Positions 49,318 through 57,463 of a stretch of 64,000 nt of DNA are shown here, piece by piece. Every line of letters starts with the position of its first letter. Position 1 is the first letter of the stretch. The stretch is taken from contig JABJOE010000005.1 of the NCBI GenBank assembly GCA_018664485.1, positions 30,823 to 94,822 of the forward strand. The letters run 5' to 3'. The stretch comes from Candidatus Uhrbacteria bacterium. GTDB lineage: Bacteria; Patescibacteria; ABY1; SG8-24; UBA9934. The translations under genes were made by a program, and so were the position numbers. The notes under the pieces were generated by a model that searched no databases, was not told the origin of the DNA, and was given only the letters and a program-made list of their open reading frames with translations.

Positions 49318-49791
49318 ATGGTTTTATTCCCAGATCATAATCAGAAGATGCACAAAAAGCCTGACAGCGAGCCTATTGTTTGGCGTCCTGGTGCATACGG
49401 AGTTTTAGAAAATGATAAAGGTGAGTGGTTGATGGTTGAGCCTACGTGGTCAACTCGTTTGGATTTTCCAGGTGGTGGGGTAGAGAAAGACGAATCAATT
49501 CACGAGGGTGTGACGCGTGAGTTTTATGAAGAGACCGGTTATCGCGTAGATGTAGATGACCAACCGTTGTTTGTTGATGAGAGTTATTTTTACCATGAGC
49601 AACTTGGATATTGTCACTGTGTAATCATGATTTATCGAGCAACGTTGAAGGATGATAAACGCGATGCTCATGTTGTAAATACGTTTGAAGATGGATATGA
49701 GATCCGCGACATGCGTTGGGTGAGTCCGGAGTCATTAAAAGAAGAAGATGTCTCACCAATTTTTTGGAAATTTATTCAGTCGCAAAGATAG
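49318..49791 (+). CDS. NUDIX hydrolase
   Basis: The 157-residue protein carries the full Nudix box in FPGGGVEKDESIHEGVTREFYEETGYRV (G-x5-E-x7-REUxEExGU). It therefore hydrolyses a nucleoside diphosphate linked to another group. The substrate is unknown. It starts 1 base after the stop of the TfoX-like gene (TAATATG) and is followed 2 bases later by the next gene, so it lies in a compact operon. Confidence 0.92.
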   Translation: MVLFPDHNQKMHKKPDSEPIVWRPGAYGVLENDKGEWLMVEPTWSTRLDFPGGGVEKDESIHEGVTREFYEETGYRVDVDDQPLFVDESYFYHEQLGYCHCVIMIYRATLKDDKRDAHVVNTFEDGYEIRDMRWVSPESLKEEDVSPIFWKFIQSQR

Positions 49792-49793
49792 GT

Positions 49794-50015
49794 ATGTTCA
49801 AGCCGGGAATTTACAAACATTATAAAGGTGGCGAATATAAGGTTGAAGGCATCGCAAAACACAGTGAAACTCGAGAAGAGATGATTGTTTATCGTGCGCT
49901 ATATGGTGACTTTGGTTTATGGGTTCGCCCACGCGTAATGTTCGAGGAAGACGTTGAGGTAGATGGAGTTATGATGCCACGCTTCAAATTAATCCAGGAA
50001 ATAAAAAACGGCTAG
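49794..50015 (+). CDS. DUF1653-family protein
   Basis: The 73-residue protein matches DUF1653 closely: FKPGIYKHYKGGEYKVEGIAKHSETREEMIVYRALYGDFGLWVRPRVMFEEDVEVDG, then PRFKLIQE. The family is small, cytoplasmic and uncharacterised, often found next to NUDIX genes as here. ATG 49794 starts the conserved part. Confidence 0.88.
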   Translation: MFKPGIYKHYKGGEYKVEGIAKHSETREEMIVYRALYGDFGLWVRPRVMFEEDVEVDGVMMPRFKLIQEIKNG

Positions 50016-50056
50016 CTTTTTGAGCCGGCCGTTCAATATATCTTGCGGTAGAAGTG

Positions 50057-50317
50057 CTAGAACTGGAAGCTTGCTACAACGATAGATCCAATACTCACCG
50101 CAACAACCAAGATAATCAAAATCGCTCGAAGCCATACGGGAACTTTCGTTTTCACAGAAGCGACTATTCCAATTATCAGCATAAAAAATGCGGAGATTAG
50201 AGTAGTGGCAGATCCGATGTTGTAAATTAGATCAGAACCACTTGTAGTTGTGATAAGCGGTCCTCCAAAAGCCGCTAGTAGTAATAGTACGAAGAAAATT
50301 GGCCAAAGTATTTTCAT
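50057..50317 (-). CDS. Small two- to three-helix membrane protein, 86 aa
   Basis: ATG 50317 (MKILWPIFFVLLLLAAFGGPLITTTSG) is chosen because a TATACT box on the minus strand (50333-50328) lies directly upstream. Three hydrophobic segments are visible (ILWPIFFVLLLLAAFG, TLISAFFMLIIGIVASV, AILIILVVAVSIGSIVVA). No family is recognised. It is divergent from the next NUDIX gene and convergent with the DUF1653 gene. Confidence 0.6.
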   Translation of the reverse strand: MKILWPIFFVLLLLAAFGGPLITTTSGSDLIYNIGSATTLISAFFMLIIGIVASVKTKVPVWLRAILIILVVAVSIGSIVVASFQF

Positions 50318-50327
50318 AGAGAAGTTT

Positions 50328-50335
50328 AGTATAAT
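50328..50335. promoter_or_regulatory. Overlapping divergent -10 boxes
   Basis: AGTATAAT reads TATAAT on the plus strand (50330-50335), ending 17 bases before ATG 50353, and TATACT on the minus strand (50333-50328), ending 10 bases before ATG 50317. The two genes share one promoter core. Confidence 0.6.
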
Positions 50336-50352
50336 ATTGTTAAGGGTATCAT

Positions 50353-50781
50353 ATGGGTAATGATCAACCAAAACTATTTGTAGCGACAAAGGCATTTATT
50401 GTACATGATGGCAAGGTTTTGATTTTGCGTGAATCAGGGTCGTATAGTGATGGAACGAATTCTGGTAGTTACGATATTCCCGGTGGTAGATTGAATCCAG
50501 GTGAGCATTTTCTTGATGCACTAAAGCGTGAGGTTAGGGAGGAGACTGGACTTAGTGTTAAGGTTGGAGCTCCGGTAGCAGCTAACGAGTGGCGCCCGAC
50601 GGTTCGTGGAGAGGATTGGCAAGTTGTTGGAATGTTTTTTGAGTGTATCGCTCAATCAAATGATGTTACATTGGGCGAGGATCATGATGCATGCGAATGG
50701 ATCGATCCGAATGACTATGAAAAATATTCAATCATTGGAAATTTGAAACAAGTTTTTGAAGCCTATAATAAACTTAGCTAG
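50353..50781 (+). CDS. NUDIX hydrolase
   Basis: The 142-residue protein has the Nudix box in IPGGRLNPGEHFLDALKREVREETGLSV, with all metal-binding glutamates. The N-terminal LFVATKAFIVHDGKVLILRES is the usual first strand pair. It probably cleans or signals through a nucleotide derivative. The downstream lipoprotein gene starts 3 bases after its stop, so they are co-transcribed. Confidence 0.92.
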   Translation: MGNDQPKLFVATKAFIVHDGKVLILRESGSYSDGTNSGSYDIPGGRLNPGEHFLDALKREVREETGLSVKVGAPVAANEWRPTVRGEDWQVVGMFFECIAQSNDVTLGEDHDACEWIDPNDYEKYSIIGNLKQVFEAYNKLS

Positions 50782-50784
50782 ACT

Positions 50785-51486
50785 ATGAAAAGATTTCTCG
50801 TACTTATATTTCCGTTGCTTCTACTTGGTGCAGGGTGTTCAGATAACTCTACTGAAATTGATGGAAGTATTTCGGATCTCCCGAGCGAGTTTTATAGTTT
50901 GATGAATTGGTCTCACGTTCCAGAGGGAGGAGTTGGAACTGTCGCTGACGTAACTGCTACGGCTAGTGTGTTGCTACATTTTGAGGAGTTGGACGGTAAT
51001 TACTCCGTTGAAGGTATAGCTGAATATCTCCCAACATATTTCGCATGTAGCAGCTCTTATGAGGATACGTTGTGCGCGGTTGAAGGTTATACAAACGGTG
51101 CAGTCGGCGGTTCCGCTTATGGGGAGGATGGTGTTTTATGGTTAGAGTTGGAGTGGGCTGGTGTGGACGGAGCTTTGGTTCTTCCAATGGAGGCAATTTC
51201 TGTAACAACAGGTTTGAACGATCCAGAACTAATTACCACAAGTCAGCTTCAGTCTACGCTCAGTGCTTCTGGATTTATTGGTACGAAGTTAGAGATTGAT
51301 TATGCAGATAAATGGTTCTCTGATGATTATGATGAATTGTCAGAAGACGGAGAATCTCTTGACGGTCAAGATGTAACTATTATGGATTTAATGGGAACTG
51401 TTTTAAGCGGCACTGATGAGAGTAGCGGGTCAGGTGCTGGTTGGATGGTGTTTTATAGAGAGGATCCGACCAACTCTGCGGAATAG
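50785..51486 (+). CDS. Putative lipoprotein, 233 aa
   Basis: A short lipoprotein signal peptide (KRFLVLIFPLLLLGAGC) with a lipobox-like LGAGC predicts lipid attachment to Cys 18. The remaining domain is acidic and strand-rich with two further cysteines (FACSSSYEDTLCAVEGY). No family is recognised. An Asp/Glu-rich stretch (DDYDELSEDGESLDGQD) lies near the end. It is part of the operon with the NUDIX gene and the DUF1294 gene. Confidence 0.7.
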   Translation: MKRFLVLIFPLLLLGAGCSDNSTEIDGSISDLPSEFYSLMNWSHVPEGGVGTVADVTATASVLLHFEELDGNYSVEGIAEYLPTYFACSSSYEDTLCAVEGYTNGAVGGSAYGEDGVLWLELEWAGVDGALVLPMEAISVTTGLNDPELITTSQLQSTLSASGFIGTKLEIDYADKWFSDDYDELSEDGESLDGQDVTIMDLMGTVLSGTDESSGSGAGWMVFYREDPTNSAE

Positions 51487-51488
51487 CT

Positions 51489-51758
51489 ATGCAAGAGGAG
51501 ATATTCATTGCATTAGTTGGAGTAAACGCTTTTGTATTTTTGCTAATGGGATTAGACAAGTGGAGGGCTATACATCACAAGCGACGCGTGCCGGAGAAAA
51601 CGTTTTATATTCTAGCCTTATGTTTTGGCTCTTTGGGAGTGCTTGCTGGTATGTACGCATTTCGTCATAAGGTCAGTAAGACATCTTTTCAGTTTGTTTT
51701 AGCGGTTATTATATTGATTCAGATTGGATTACTAGCGTGGTTTTACGGTGTGATATAA
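51489..51758 (+). CDS. DUF1294-family membrane protein
   Basis: The 89-residue protein matches DUF1294: NAFVFLLMGLDKWRAIHHKRRVPEKTFYILALCFGSLGVLAGMYAFRHKVSKTSFQFVLAVIIL. It has three membrane helices and conserved basic loops. Its function is unknown. It starts 2 bases after the lipoprotein stop. Confidence 0.88.
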   Translation: MQEEIFIALVGVNAFVFLLMGLDKWRAIHHKRRVPEKTFYILALCFGSLGVLAGMYAFRHKVSKTSFQFVLAVIILIQIGLLAWFYGVI

Positions 51759-51759
51759 T
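51751..51759 (+). promoter_or_regulatory. Extended -10 promoter of the coiled-coil gene
   Basis: TGATATAAT is a perfect extended -10 box that overlaps the end of the DUF1294 gene. Transcription should start near 51766, giving a leader of about 25 bases. Confidence 0.6.
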
Positions 51760-51791
51760 CTCGCTATTAGTTTACAAATAATCATGTTGGT

Positions 51792-52208
51792 ATGTCAGAG
51801 GCAGTACAAGATCAAGAGAATGAGCAGGCTACGCAGTTTGAGGTCGCAAAGTCTAGCGCGCCACAGCTCGAGAAGATTTATCATCAATTACAGGCGTCTA
51901 AGGCTCGTCGTAAGGAGCTTACCAAGATGTGTAAAGATGAGTTGTCTCACCATGATCGGCATCGAGAAATCGTTGAAGAGATGAAGGAGCTGCGTATGGA
52001 AAAGAAGTCAATTGAGCAGGACTTGCGGATGAACGCTCTTGGAGTAGAGGCGGAGTTGGACGAATTAAAGACTGAAATTCTGTCAGACTCTGAATTGCTA
52101 GCCGACATTGCTCTTAATATGTACACATCGGGAGAGAATGTTGAGATCGTTGATGAATATGAAAATCGATACGTACCTTTGTTTAAAGTATCGTTCAAGA
52201 GACAATAG
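51792..52208 (+). CDS. Hypothetical coiled-coil protein, 138 aa
   Basis: The protein is almost entirely helical and charged (LEKIYHQLQASKARRKELTKMCKDELSHHDRHREIVEEMKELRMEKKSIEQDL), with a short C-terminal region (NVEIVDEYENRYVPLFKVSFKRQ). There is no membrane segment. No family is recognised. An alternative ATG at 51784 is in another frame. Confidence 0.65.
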   Translation: MSEAVQDQENEQATQFEVAKSSAPQLEKIYHQLQASKARRKELTKMCKDELSHHDRHREIVEEMKELRMEKKSIEQDLRMNALGVEAELDELKTEILSDSELLADIALNMYTSGENVEIVDEYENRYVPLFKVSFKRQ

Positions 52209-52227
52209 AAAAACGCTATAAAAACAC

Positions 52228-52255
52228 AGTCCCGCCCCTCGTGTGAGGGACGGGA
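52228..52255. terminator. Strong hairpin between convergent genes
   Basis: TCCCGCCCCTC-GTGT-GAGGGACGGGA forms a 10-bp stem with one mismatch. On the minus strand a T-rich run follows, so it mainly ends the minus-strand gene. Confidence 0.65.
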
Positions 52256-52333
52256 GAGAGAATCCTTTGAAGACGACTCGGCATATGTCGAGTTTTGTCT
52301 TTAGAGAATTCTGCATTACGTTGCGAGGTTTGT

Positions 52334-52828
52334 TCAGGGCTTGTCGGCTTCTTCGAGCAGCTTGATTCGAGCTTCGAGCTTTCGCAGCCCTGCGCTGTCG
52401 TCAATGTTGGCGTGCTCGCATGAACTAACTCGATTTTCGAGCCACTTGAACTCGTCGCCTGCGCCAGTGAACCCGGCGAGCTGGTCTTCGAGCTTCTTCA
52501 CCTTCGCTTTGAGCTCCACCACCTGATGCGACAGTCCCATTCCGAGCGGGACCTGAATGCACTGGTACCCGTCACCTAGTTTCGGGCCACGAACCCATGC
52601 TTGGTCCTGTTTCAGCGTTACATAGCCAGCTCTTCTCTGGCAGTTGGCGTAGTGGTTGTCGGCGTACAGAATTGACGCGAAGTTTACTGCGTCGAGCTTC
52701 AGCGAATTGACTTGCAGTTCGAGCTCGTCGATCCGCTGCTGTTTCGTCTTCCCAGCATGCGCCGAGGATGGCGCGAGGAAAGTGAAGAGAGCGATCACGA
52801 GCAGAAATTTCAGAAAGTACTTTGTCAT
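52334..52828 (-). CDS. GC-rich secreted coiled-coil protein, 164 aa
   Basis: A classic signal peptide (KYFLKFLLVIALFTFLAPSSAHA, cleavage after AHA) is followed by a coiled coil (KQQRIDELELQVNSLKLDAVNF). A middle part with two cysteines comes next (NCQRRAGYV, GYQCIQVPLG), then two more coiled coils (VELKAKVKKLEDQLAGF, GLRKLEARIKLLEEADKP). It is likely an extracellular or periplasm-like rod. No family is recognised. Composition is GC-rich compared with both neighbours. Its minus-strand promoter is TTGACA (52885-52880), 17 bases, TAAATA (52862-52857). Confidence 0.72.
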   Translation of the reverse strand: MTKYFLKFLLVIALFTFLAPSSAHAGKTKQQRIDELELQVNSLKLDAVNFASILYADNHYANCQRRAGYVTLKQDQAWVRGPKLGDGYQCIQVPLGMGLSHQVVELKAKVKKLEDQLAGFTGAGDEFKWLENRVSSCEHANIDDSAGLRKLEARIKLLEEADKP

Positions 52829-52856
52829 CTGGGTTTCCGGGTTTTTGTGCAGTCAG

Positions 52857-52920
52857 TATTTACCTTAAATTTTGCTATTTGTCAATGACCATTGACTTAT
52901 TGTACTATCAGTGGTAGTTT
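52857..52920. promoter_or_regulatory. Divergent promoters joined by an inverted repeat
   Basis: Minus strand: TTGACA 52885-52880 and TAAATA 52862-52857. Plus strand: TTGACT 52892-52897, a 17-base spacer and TAGTTT 52915-52920 preceded by TGG. The two -35 boxes lie within the inverted repeat GTCAATG-AC-CATTGAC (52881-52896), a possible shared operator. Confidence 0.7.
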
Positions 52921-52928
52921 TGCGTACT

Positions 52929-54770
52929 ATGGAATCTACAAATATACCAACAGATAAAATAAAAAAACCAACTATTTTAGCTCGCTTAAAGAAGCGTCGA
53001 TGGTGGGTTGCTGCCGGAGCGATTTTAATAGTGCTTCTCGTTGTTGTTTTCGGACGCAGCGGAGGCGCTGACGTTGAATATGTGACGGCCCAAGTTCAGC
53101 GAGGAACTTTAACGCAAACTGTTGAAGCCTCTGGTGAACTGTCATCATTAACTGACGTTGATCTATCTTTTGAAACTTCAGGAACCATTTCCTCAATTCC
53201 AGTTGAAGTTGGAGATGAGGTGATCGAAGGAGAGCTTCTTGTGATGATGGCATCAACGGATGTAATCGCTGAATTGTCTCGTGCGCAGGAAACGGTGAAT
53301 TTAGCGCAAGCAAATATCAACCAGCTTGTTGCCGGTTCGAGCGATGAAGAAGTTGCCTCGGCTCAAGCTTCTTATGATGCTGCGGAGGTTGAATATAATA
53401 ACGCAATTGTAGTAGGTGGTTTGAACGTTGATATCGCAGCAATTGATTTGTCGCAATCTCAAGAGGATCTTGCTCAGGTGCGAGTAGATAATGATGAAGA
53501 TACTCTTCAGGCGTATGAAGATTTAAGATCCGTTTTGCGTGAGAACGTAATCGAAATTCGCAGTACTCTCGCTGACGCTGACCAAGTTTTGGGACGTGAG
53601 CAGATTGGTATAAATGATGATTTTGATAATATTTTAGCTTCATCAGATTCACAGACTTTAAATGATGCTAATAGAAGTTACGACGAAGCGGCTCGTGTTC
53701 GTGATATCGTTGAGTCGGCTGTTTACGCTCTAAGTAATGCGTCAACATATGATGAGCTGAGTGAAGTTGCAACTACTGCGCAGGAGGCATTGGAGACAAC
53801 TGCTGATGCCCTATATGATACACGGCGAGTTTTGGATGCTACATTTGCAAACTCCGTCAACCTCTCAAAGACGGAGCTGGATACATTTAAAACAACAATT
53901 GACGCAGGACGAAATACTATTCAGAGCGAAGAAGAGTCTTTACTTACACAGCTGCAGTTAATCAGTGCTACACAGATCGCTTCAAGTTCTGCGGAGGCGG
54001 ATGCTTTAAATGATTACGAGAGAACGCTTCAGCTTTATACAAAATCAGAAACCGATCGTGATGCATCGGTTGCATCAGCGTCCGCAACACTCGCGAGTCG
54101 TGCAGCGGATCTTGCACAGGTCGTTGTAGCAACGCGCGGAGTCGACATCGCTCCACTTCAAGCACAGCTCGGACAGGCGAGAGCGGACTTGGATGCTGCA
54201 AGTGCTCGACTTTCAAAAACAGAATTACGTGCACCGATCACTGGAGTTGTAACGGCAGTACAATTTGACGTTGGTGAATTGGCGTCAGCGGGTTCCGTGG
54301 TGATGACTGTGCAAAACACACAGTTGGATGCATATATGGTTACGGTTCAGATTTCCGAATCAGACATTGCAAAGATTGAAGTTGATCAAGTAGCCGAGAT
54401 GACATTCGATGCTTTCGGTGACGATATCATCGTCGAAGGTAGAGTTATGGCAATTGACCCAGCTGAACAAGCTGTAGAGGGCGTTGTCTTCTATGAGGTT
54501 GATGTGTCTCTGGGCGAAGGAATCGCTGGAATGAAGCCTGGAATGTCCGTTGACGTTACAATATTTACAAATCAACTTGACGACACGCTTTACGTAACTC
54601 AGCGAGCTATTCTTGAGCACGATAATGTTCCGTATGTACGTATCCCAACTGACATCGGATACGAGGAACGGACTATCGAGAAAGGACTTCGCGCAGATGG
54701 TGGACTCATCCAGATTGTGTCTGGAATAGAAGAAGGTGAGTCTGTCATTACATCAATTAAAGAACAGTAG
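52929..54770 (+). CDS. HlyD/MacA-type membrane-fusion protein
   Basis: The 613-residue protein is the adaptor subunit of an ABC export system. One membrane helix (WWVAAGAILIVLLVVVFG) is followed by the first biotinyl-lipoyl-like half (TLTQTVEASGELSSLTDVDLSFETSGTISSIPVEVGDEVIEGELLVMM). A very long coiled-coil hairpin follows (about 100-420), then the returning lipoyl half (LSKTELRAPITGVVTAVQFDVGELASAGSVVMTVQN) and barrel domains. The hairpin is longer than usual for MacA. I choose ATG 52929 because the -10 box ends 9 bases upstream. It is followed by the ATPase and permease genes. Confidence 0.9.
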   Translation: MESTNIPTDKIKKPTILARLKKRRWWVAAGAILIVLLVVVFGRSGGADVEYVTAQVQRGTLTQTVEASGELSSLTDVDLSFETSGTISSIPVEVGDEVIEGELLVMMASTDVIAELSRAQETVNLAQANINQLVAGSSDEEVASAQASYDAAEVEYNNAIVVGGLNVDIAAIDLSQSQEDLAQVRVDNDEDTLQAYEDLRSVLRENVIEIRSTLADADQVLGREQIGINDDFDNILASSDSQTLNDANRSYDEAARVRDIVESAVYALSNASTYDELSEVATTAQEALETTADALYDTRRVLDATFANSVNLSKTELDTFKTTIDAGRNTIQSEEESLLTQLQLISATQIASSSAEADALNDYERTLQLYTKSETDRDASVASASATLASRAADLAQVVVATRGVDIAPLQAQLGQARADLDAASARLSKTELRAPITGVVTAVQFDVGELASAGSVVMTVQNTQLDAYMVTVQISESDIAKIEVDQVAEMTFDAFGDDIIVEGRVMAIDPAEQAVEGVVFYEVDVSLGEGIAGMKPGMSVDVTIFTNQLDDTLYVTQRAILEHDNVPYVRIPTDIGYEERTIEKGLRADGGLIQIVSGIEEGESVITSIKEQ

Positions 54771-54777
54771 GCTTGCT

Positions 54778-55494
54778 ATGGCCGTACCTCTGATTAAACT
54801 TGAAAACATCACCAAGACTTATGTTAACGGTGATGTCGAGACGCCTGTATTACACGGCGTCTCTTTGGATATTATGCCTGGGGAGTTCGTTGCAATTATG
54901 GGGCCATCTGGTTCTGGAAAATCAACGTTAATGAACATCCTCGGATTCTTGGACTATTCTTCGAGTGGAAAATACGAATTTGAAGGTGGTGACGTTTCAA
55001 AATTAAGTGACGACGATCTCGCACTTATGCGACGCAATAAAGTTGGCTTTGTTTTCCAGTCATTTAATTTGTTGCCGCGTACAACTGTTTTGGAGAACGT
55101 TGCATTGCCACTTTTATACATGCAGGTACCGAAGGCTGCGCGTGAGACTGAAGCTCGAAAAGTATTGGCAGCTGTTGGATTGGAACATCGGTTGATGCAT
55201 CTATCGAACCAGTTATCTGGTGGTGAGCGTCAGCGTGTTGCGATATCACGTGCGCTTGCAGGTGAGCCGAGTATTATTTTTGCAGATGAGCCGACAGGGA
55301 ACTTGGATTCAAAATCAGGAATTGATGTGTTGAATTTGTTCCAACGTTTGCATGAAGAAGGGAACACGATCGTGATGATTACTCACGAGTTGGAGGCTGC
55401 GGAATTTGCAGAGCGGATTATCTCGGTTCGTGATGGGAGAATTATTTCAGATTCAAAAGGTCATAAGCGTAGGACCGGATCATTTAGTAAGTAG
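54778..55494 (+). CDS. ABC transporter ATPase, MacB/LolD type
   Basis: The 238-residue protein has all ATPase motifs: IMGPSGSGKSTLMNILGFLD (Walker A), VFQSFNLLPRTTVLENVALPLLYM (Q-loop), NQLSGGERQRVAISRAL (signature), IIFADEPTGNLDSKSG (Walker B, with the GNLDS typical of the MacB/LolD group) and MITHELEAAEFAERII (H-loop). With the neighbouring fusion protein and permease it forms a tripartite-like exporter for peptides, antibiotics or lipids. Confidence 0.95.
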   Translation: MAVPLIKLENITKTYVNGDVETPVLHGVSLDIMPGEFVAIMGPSGSGKSTLMNILGFLDYSSSGKYEFEGGDVSKLSDDDLALMRRNKVGFVFQSFNLLPRTTVLENVALPLLYMQVPKAARETEARKVLAAVGLEHRLMHLSNQLSGGERQRVAISRALAGEPSIIFADEPTGNLDSKSGIDVLNLFQRLHEEGNTIVMITHELEAAEFAERIISVRDGRIISDSKGHKRRTGSFSK

Positions 55495-55500
55495 GTAAGT

Positions 55501-56733
55501 ATGCTTTTCTCTGACATGGTTGAAGGATCTTTCACGGCGCTGCGACGTAATAAGTCGCGGTCTGGTTTGACTATCCTTGGAATTGTGATCGGTATTGCGT
55601 CAGTTATTTTAATGCTTTCAATCGGTCAGAGTGCAGAGGGGCTAATTTTAAATCAGGTGTCTGACTTGGGTTCTGACATTGTTTTCATTGAGCCTGCAGC
55701 AGGAGATCCAACCAAGGGGCCACCTAATCCGTTCATTGAACAGTCTCTTACGCTTGATGACATGGATGCCTTTGAGTCGAGTACGTACTTTGATGCCGTA
55801 TCTGCAACACTCACATCGTCCCTAACGGTGAGTCATAACGAAGAAAGTCAGTTTGCATCTGTTTTGGGAACCGACGGTATCTATTTGGATGTTTTTCCAG
55901 CAGATTTACTGTATGGAAGATATCTCGACGATGACGACGTCGATTCTTATGCTCGAGTTGCAGTGCTTGGAATGACGATTGCGGAAGATTTGTTTGGTGA
56001 TCAAGATCCAACAGGAATGAAAATGAAGATTGGAGATGTGTCTGTTCGAGTTATAGGTGTGATGGATGAGCAGGGGTCTCGATTTTTCCAAAACTTAGAC
56101 GAACAGATTGCGATACCCGTTACTACAATGCAGCGAGATATAATGGGGTTAGATACTGTTAACTACTTCACGCTAATATCTGTCGGGGATATTGAGGTCG
56201 CGAAAGAAGAAGCTCGTTGGATCATGAGAGATGAACATAATATTGACAATCCAAATGGTGAGGCTGAGTTTGATGACTTTTTTGTAAGCTCACAAAGTGA
56301 TGCAGTTGAGATTATTGGTGTAGTTGGTTCTGTATTGACGTTGCTACTTTCATCCATCGCTGCTATTTCTCTTATCGTTGGTGGAATCGGAATTATGAAT
56401 ATGATGCTCATGTCGGTTACAGAGCGAACGCGTGAGATCGGATTGCGAAAAGCGCTTGGAGCTACGCGAAAAGAAATTCTAATGCAGTTCTTGGTTGAAG
56501 CTGTATTGCTCACTTTGGTTGGTGGATTGACAGGTGTGATTATCGGTGTACTTATCTCTTTATTAGTTGGACTCGCTGGATCGCAAGTATTGGATGGTTG
56601 GGATGTAGCTATTCCGGTTAGTGCAATTGTGTTAGCGGTGTTTGTGTCCACGATCGTGGGAGTTGTGTTCGGTGTGTATCCAGCACGGAAGGCTGCAAAG
56701 CTTGATCCGATTGAGGCGCTTCGTTATGAATAG
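55501..56733 (+). CDS. ABC transporter permease, MacB/FtsX family
   Basis: The 410-residue protein has the MacB layout: a first helix (SRSGLTILGIVIGIASVILMLSIGQ) and a large extracytoplasmic domain (about 45-270). Three C-terminal helices follow (VGSVLTLLLSSIAAISLIVGGIGIMNMMLMSVTERTREIGLRKALGA, FLVEAVLLTLVGGLTGVIIGVLISLLVG, IVLAVFVSTIVGVVFGVYPARKAAKLDPIEALRYE). The end motif PARKAAKLDPIEALRYE is diagnostic. It is the third gene of the exporter operon and is followed by a terminator. Confidence 0.95.
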   Translation: MLFSDMVEGSFTALRRNKSRSGLTILGIVIGIASVILMLSIGQSAEGLILNQVSDLGSDIVFIEPAAGDPTKGPPNPFIEQSLTLDDMDAFESSTYFDAVSATLTSSLTVSHNEESQFASVLGTDGIYLDVFPADLLYGRYLDDDDVDSYARVAVLGMTIAEDLFGDQDPTGMKMKIGDVSVRVIGVMDEQGSRFFQNLDEQIAIPVTTMQRDIMGLDTVNYFTLISVGDIEVAKEEARWIMRDEHNIDNPNGEAEFDDFFVSSQSDAVEIIGVVGSVLTLLLSSIAAISLIVGGIGIMNMMLMSVTERTREIGLRKALGATRKEILMQFLVEAVLLTLVGGLTGVIIGVLISLLVGLAGSQVLDGWDVAIPVSAIVLAVFVSTIVGVVFGVYPARKAAKLDPIEALRYE

Positions 56734-56779
56734 GTTGTAGGAATCAGCTAGTAGCTTGTAGGTGAATAGAAATATGTGG

Positions 56780-56810
56780 AGACGTTGGTAATTTGCCGGC
56801 GTCTTTAGTT
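56780..56810 (+). terminator. Terminator of the exporter operon
   Basis: AGACGTTGG-TAATTTG-CCGGCGTCT forms a 9-bp stem with two G-T pairs, followed by TTAGTTATTT. Confidence 0.7.
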
Positions 56811-56812
56811 AT

Positions 56813-56841
56813 TTGAAAGGTTTTAGCATTTGATGTATTTT
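56813..56841 (+). promoter_or_regulatory. Promoter of the orphan gene at 56870
   Basis: TTGAAA 56813-56818, a 17-base spacer and TATTTT 56836-56841. Transcription should start near 56848. Confidence 0.5.
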
Positions 56842-56869
56842 TTGAATCCACCTGCATCGGAGATCGATC

Positions 56870-57238
56870 ATGCCTTGGAGAGAACTTAGCATTTTCCTGC
56901 CCGACACTCAGAGCCTCGTTCGCGAAACTCAGGGAGCTCTCTTGATCGCTTCATCGGTCTTGGGCGGATTCACACACTCTATCGTCTATCAATTTGTGGT
57001 CAGCACAAATACGCCCATGGACGAACGTGCACTTGCGTTGTTTCTGTACGTGCCAATTGTCGTGGTCATCGCTCGATGCAAGATACACAAGGAGATGGGT
57101 CCTCCTTGTTGCCTCGCTCTCGTGGGCTACGTGGGTGTTGTGATGTCGAGCCAGCAGTTTGCGCTGCTGACTATTCCGATTGTTGGATTGCTTGGCCGCC
57201 TTGTCTACAGCTGGCCACTTGCAACACGCGGTGACTGA
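56870..57238 (+). CDS. GC-rich orphan membrane protein, 122 aa
   Basis: ATG 56870 is preceded by CGGAG with 7 bases between, a good ribosome site. The protein (MPWRELSIFLPDTQSLVRETQGALLIASSVLGGFTHSIVYQFVVS) has three or four hydrophobic segments (GALLIASSVLGGFTHSIVYQF, ALALFLYVPIVVVIARC, CCLALVGYVGVVMSSQQFALLTIPIVGLLGRLVYSW). No family is recognised. It is an isolated unit between the exporter terminator and secD, and GC-richer than both. Confidence 0.65.
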   Translation: MPWRELSIFLPDTQSLVRETQGALLIASSVLGGFTHSIVYQFVVSTNTPMDERALALFLYVPIVVVIARCKIHKEMGPPCCLALVGYVGVVMSSQQFALLTIPIVGLLGRLVYSWPLATRGD

Positions 57239-57299
57239 CGCCCAGTACCTAGAAAGTCCACGCGACCACTTGCAGCGCCCTTGTGCGCCGCGCATCTCG

Positions 57300-57332
57300 A
57301 CCCCCTGTCTTTGCAAGAAGACGGGGGTTTAG
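57300..57332 (+). terminator. Terminator of the orphan membrane gene
   Basis: CCCCCTGTCTT-TGCAAG-AAGACGGGGG forms a 10-bp stem with a one-base bulge, followed by TTTAG. Confidence 0.7.
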
Positions 57333-57425
57333 CATTTATAGTAAATCGGATAAAAGGTACGGTATAATAGAGTCGTTTCGAGTATTGGCTAACATTGGCC
57401 ATACAAAATGCCTGGGGAATAAAAT

Positions 57426-57454
57426 TTGCACTATACGTGGCAATTCGTTAAAAT
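57426..57454 (+). promoter_or_regulatory. Promoter of secD-secF
   Basis: TTGCAC 57426-57431, a 17-base spacer and TAAAAT 57449-57454. The -10 box ends 9 bases before ATG 57464, so the mRNA is nearly leaderless. Confidence 0.65.
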
Positions 57455-57463
57455 CTCGTCATT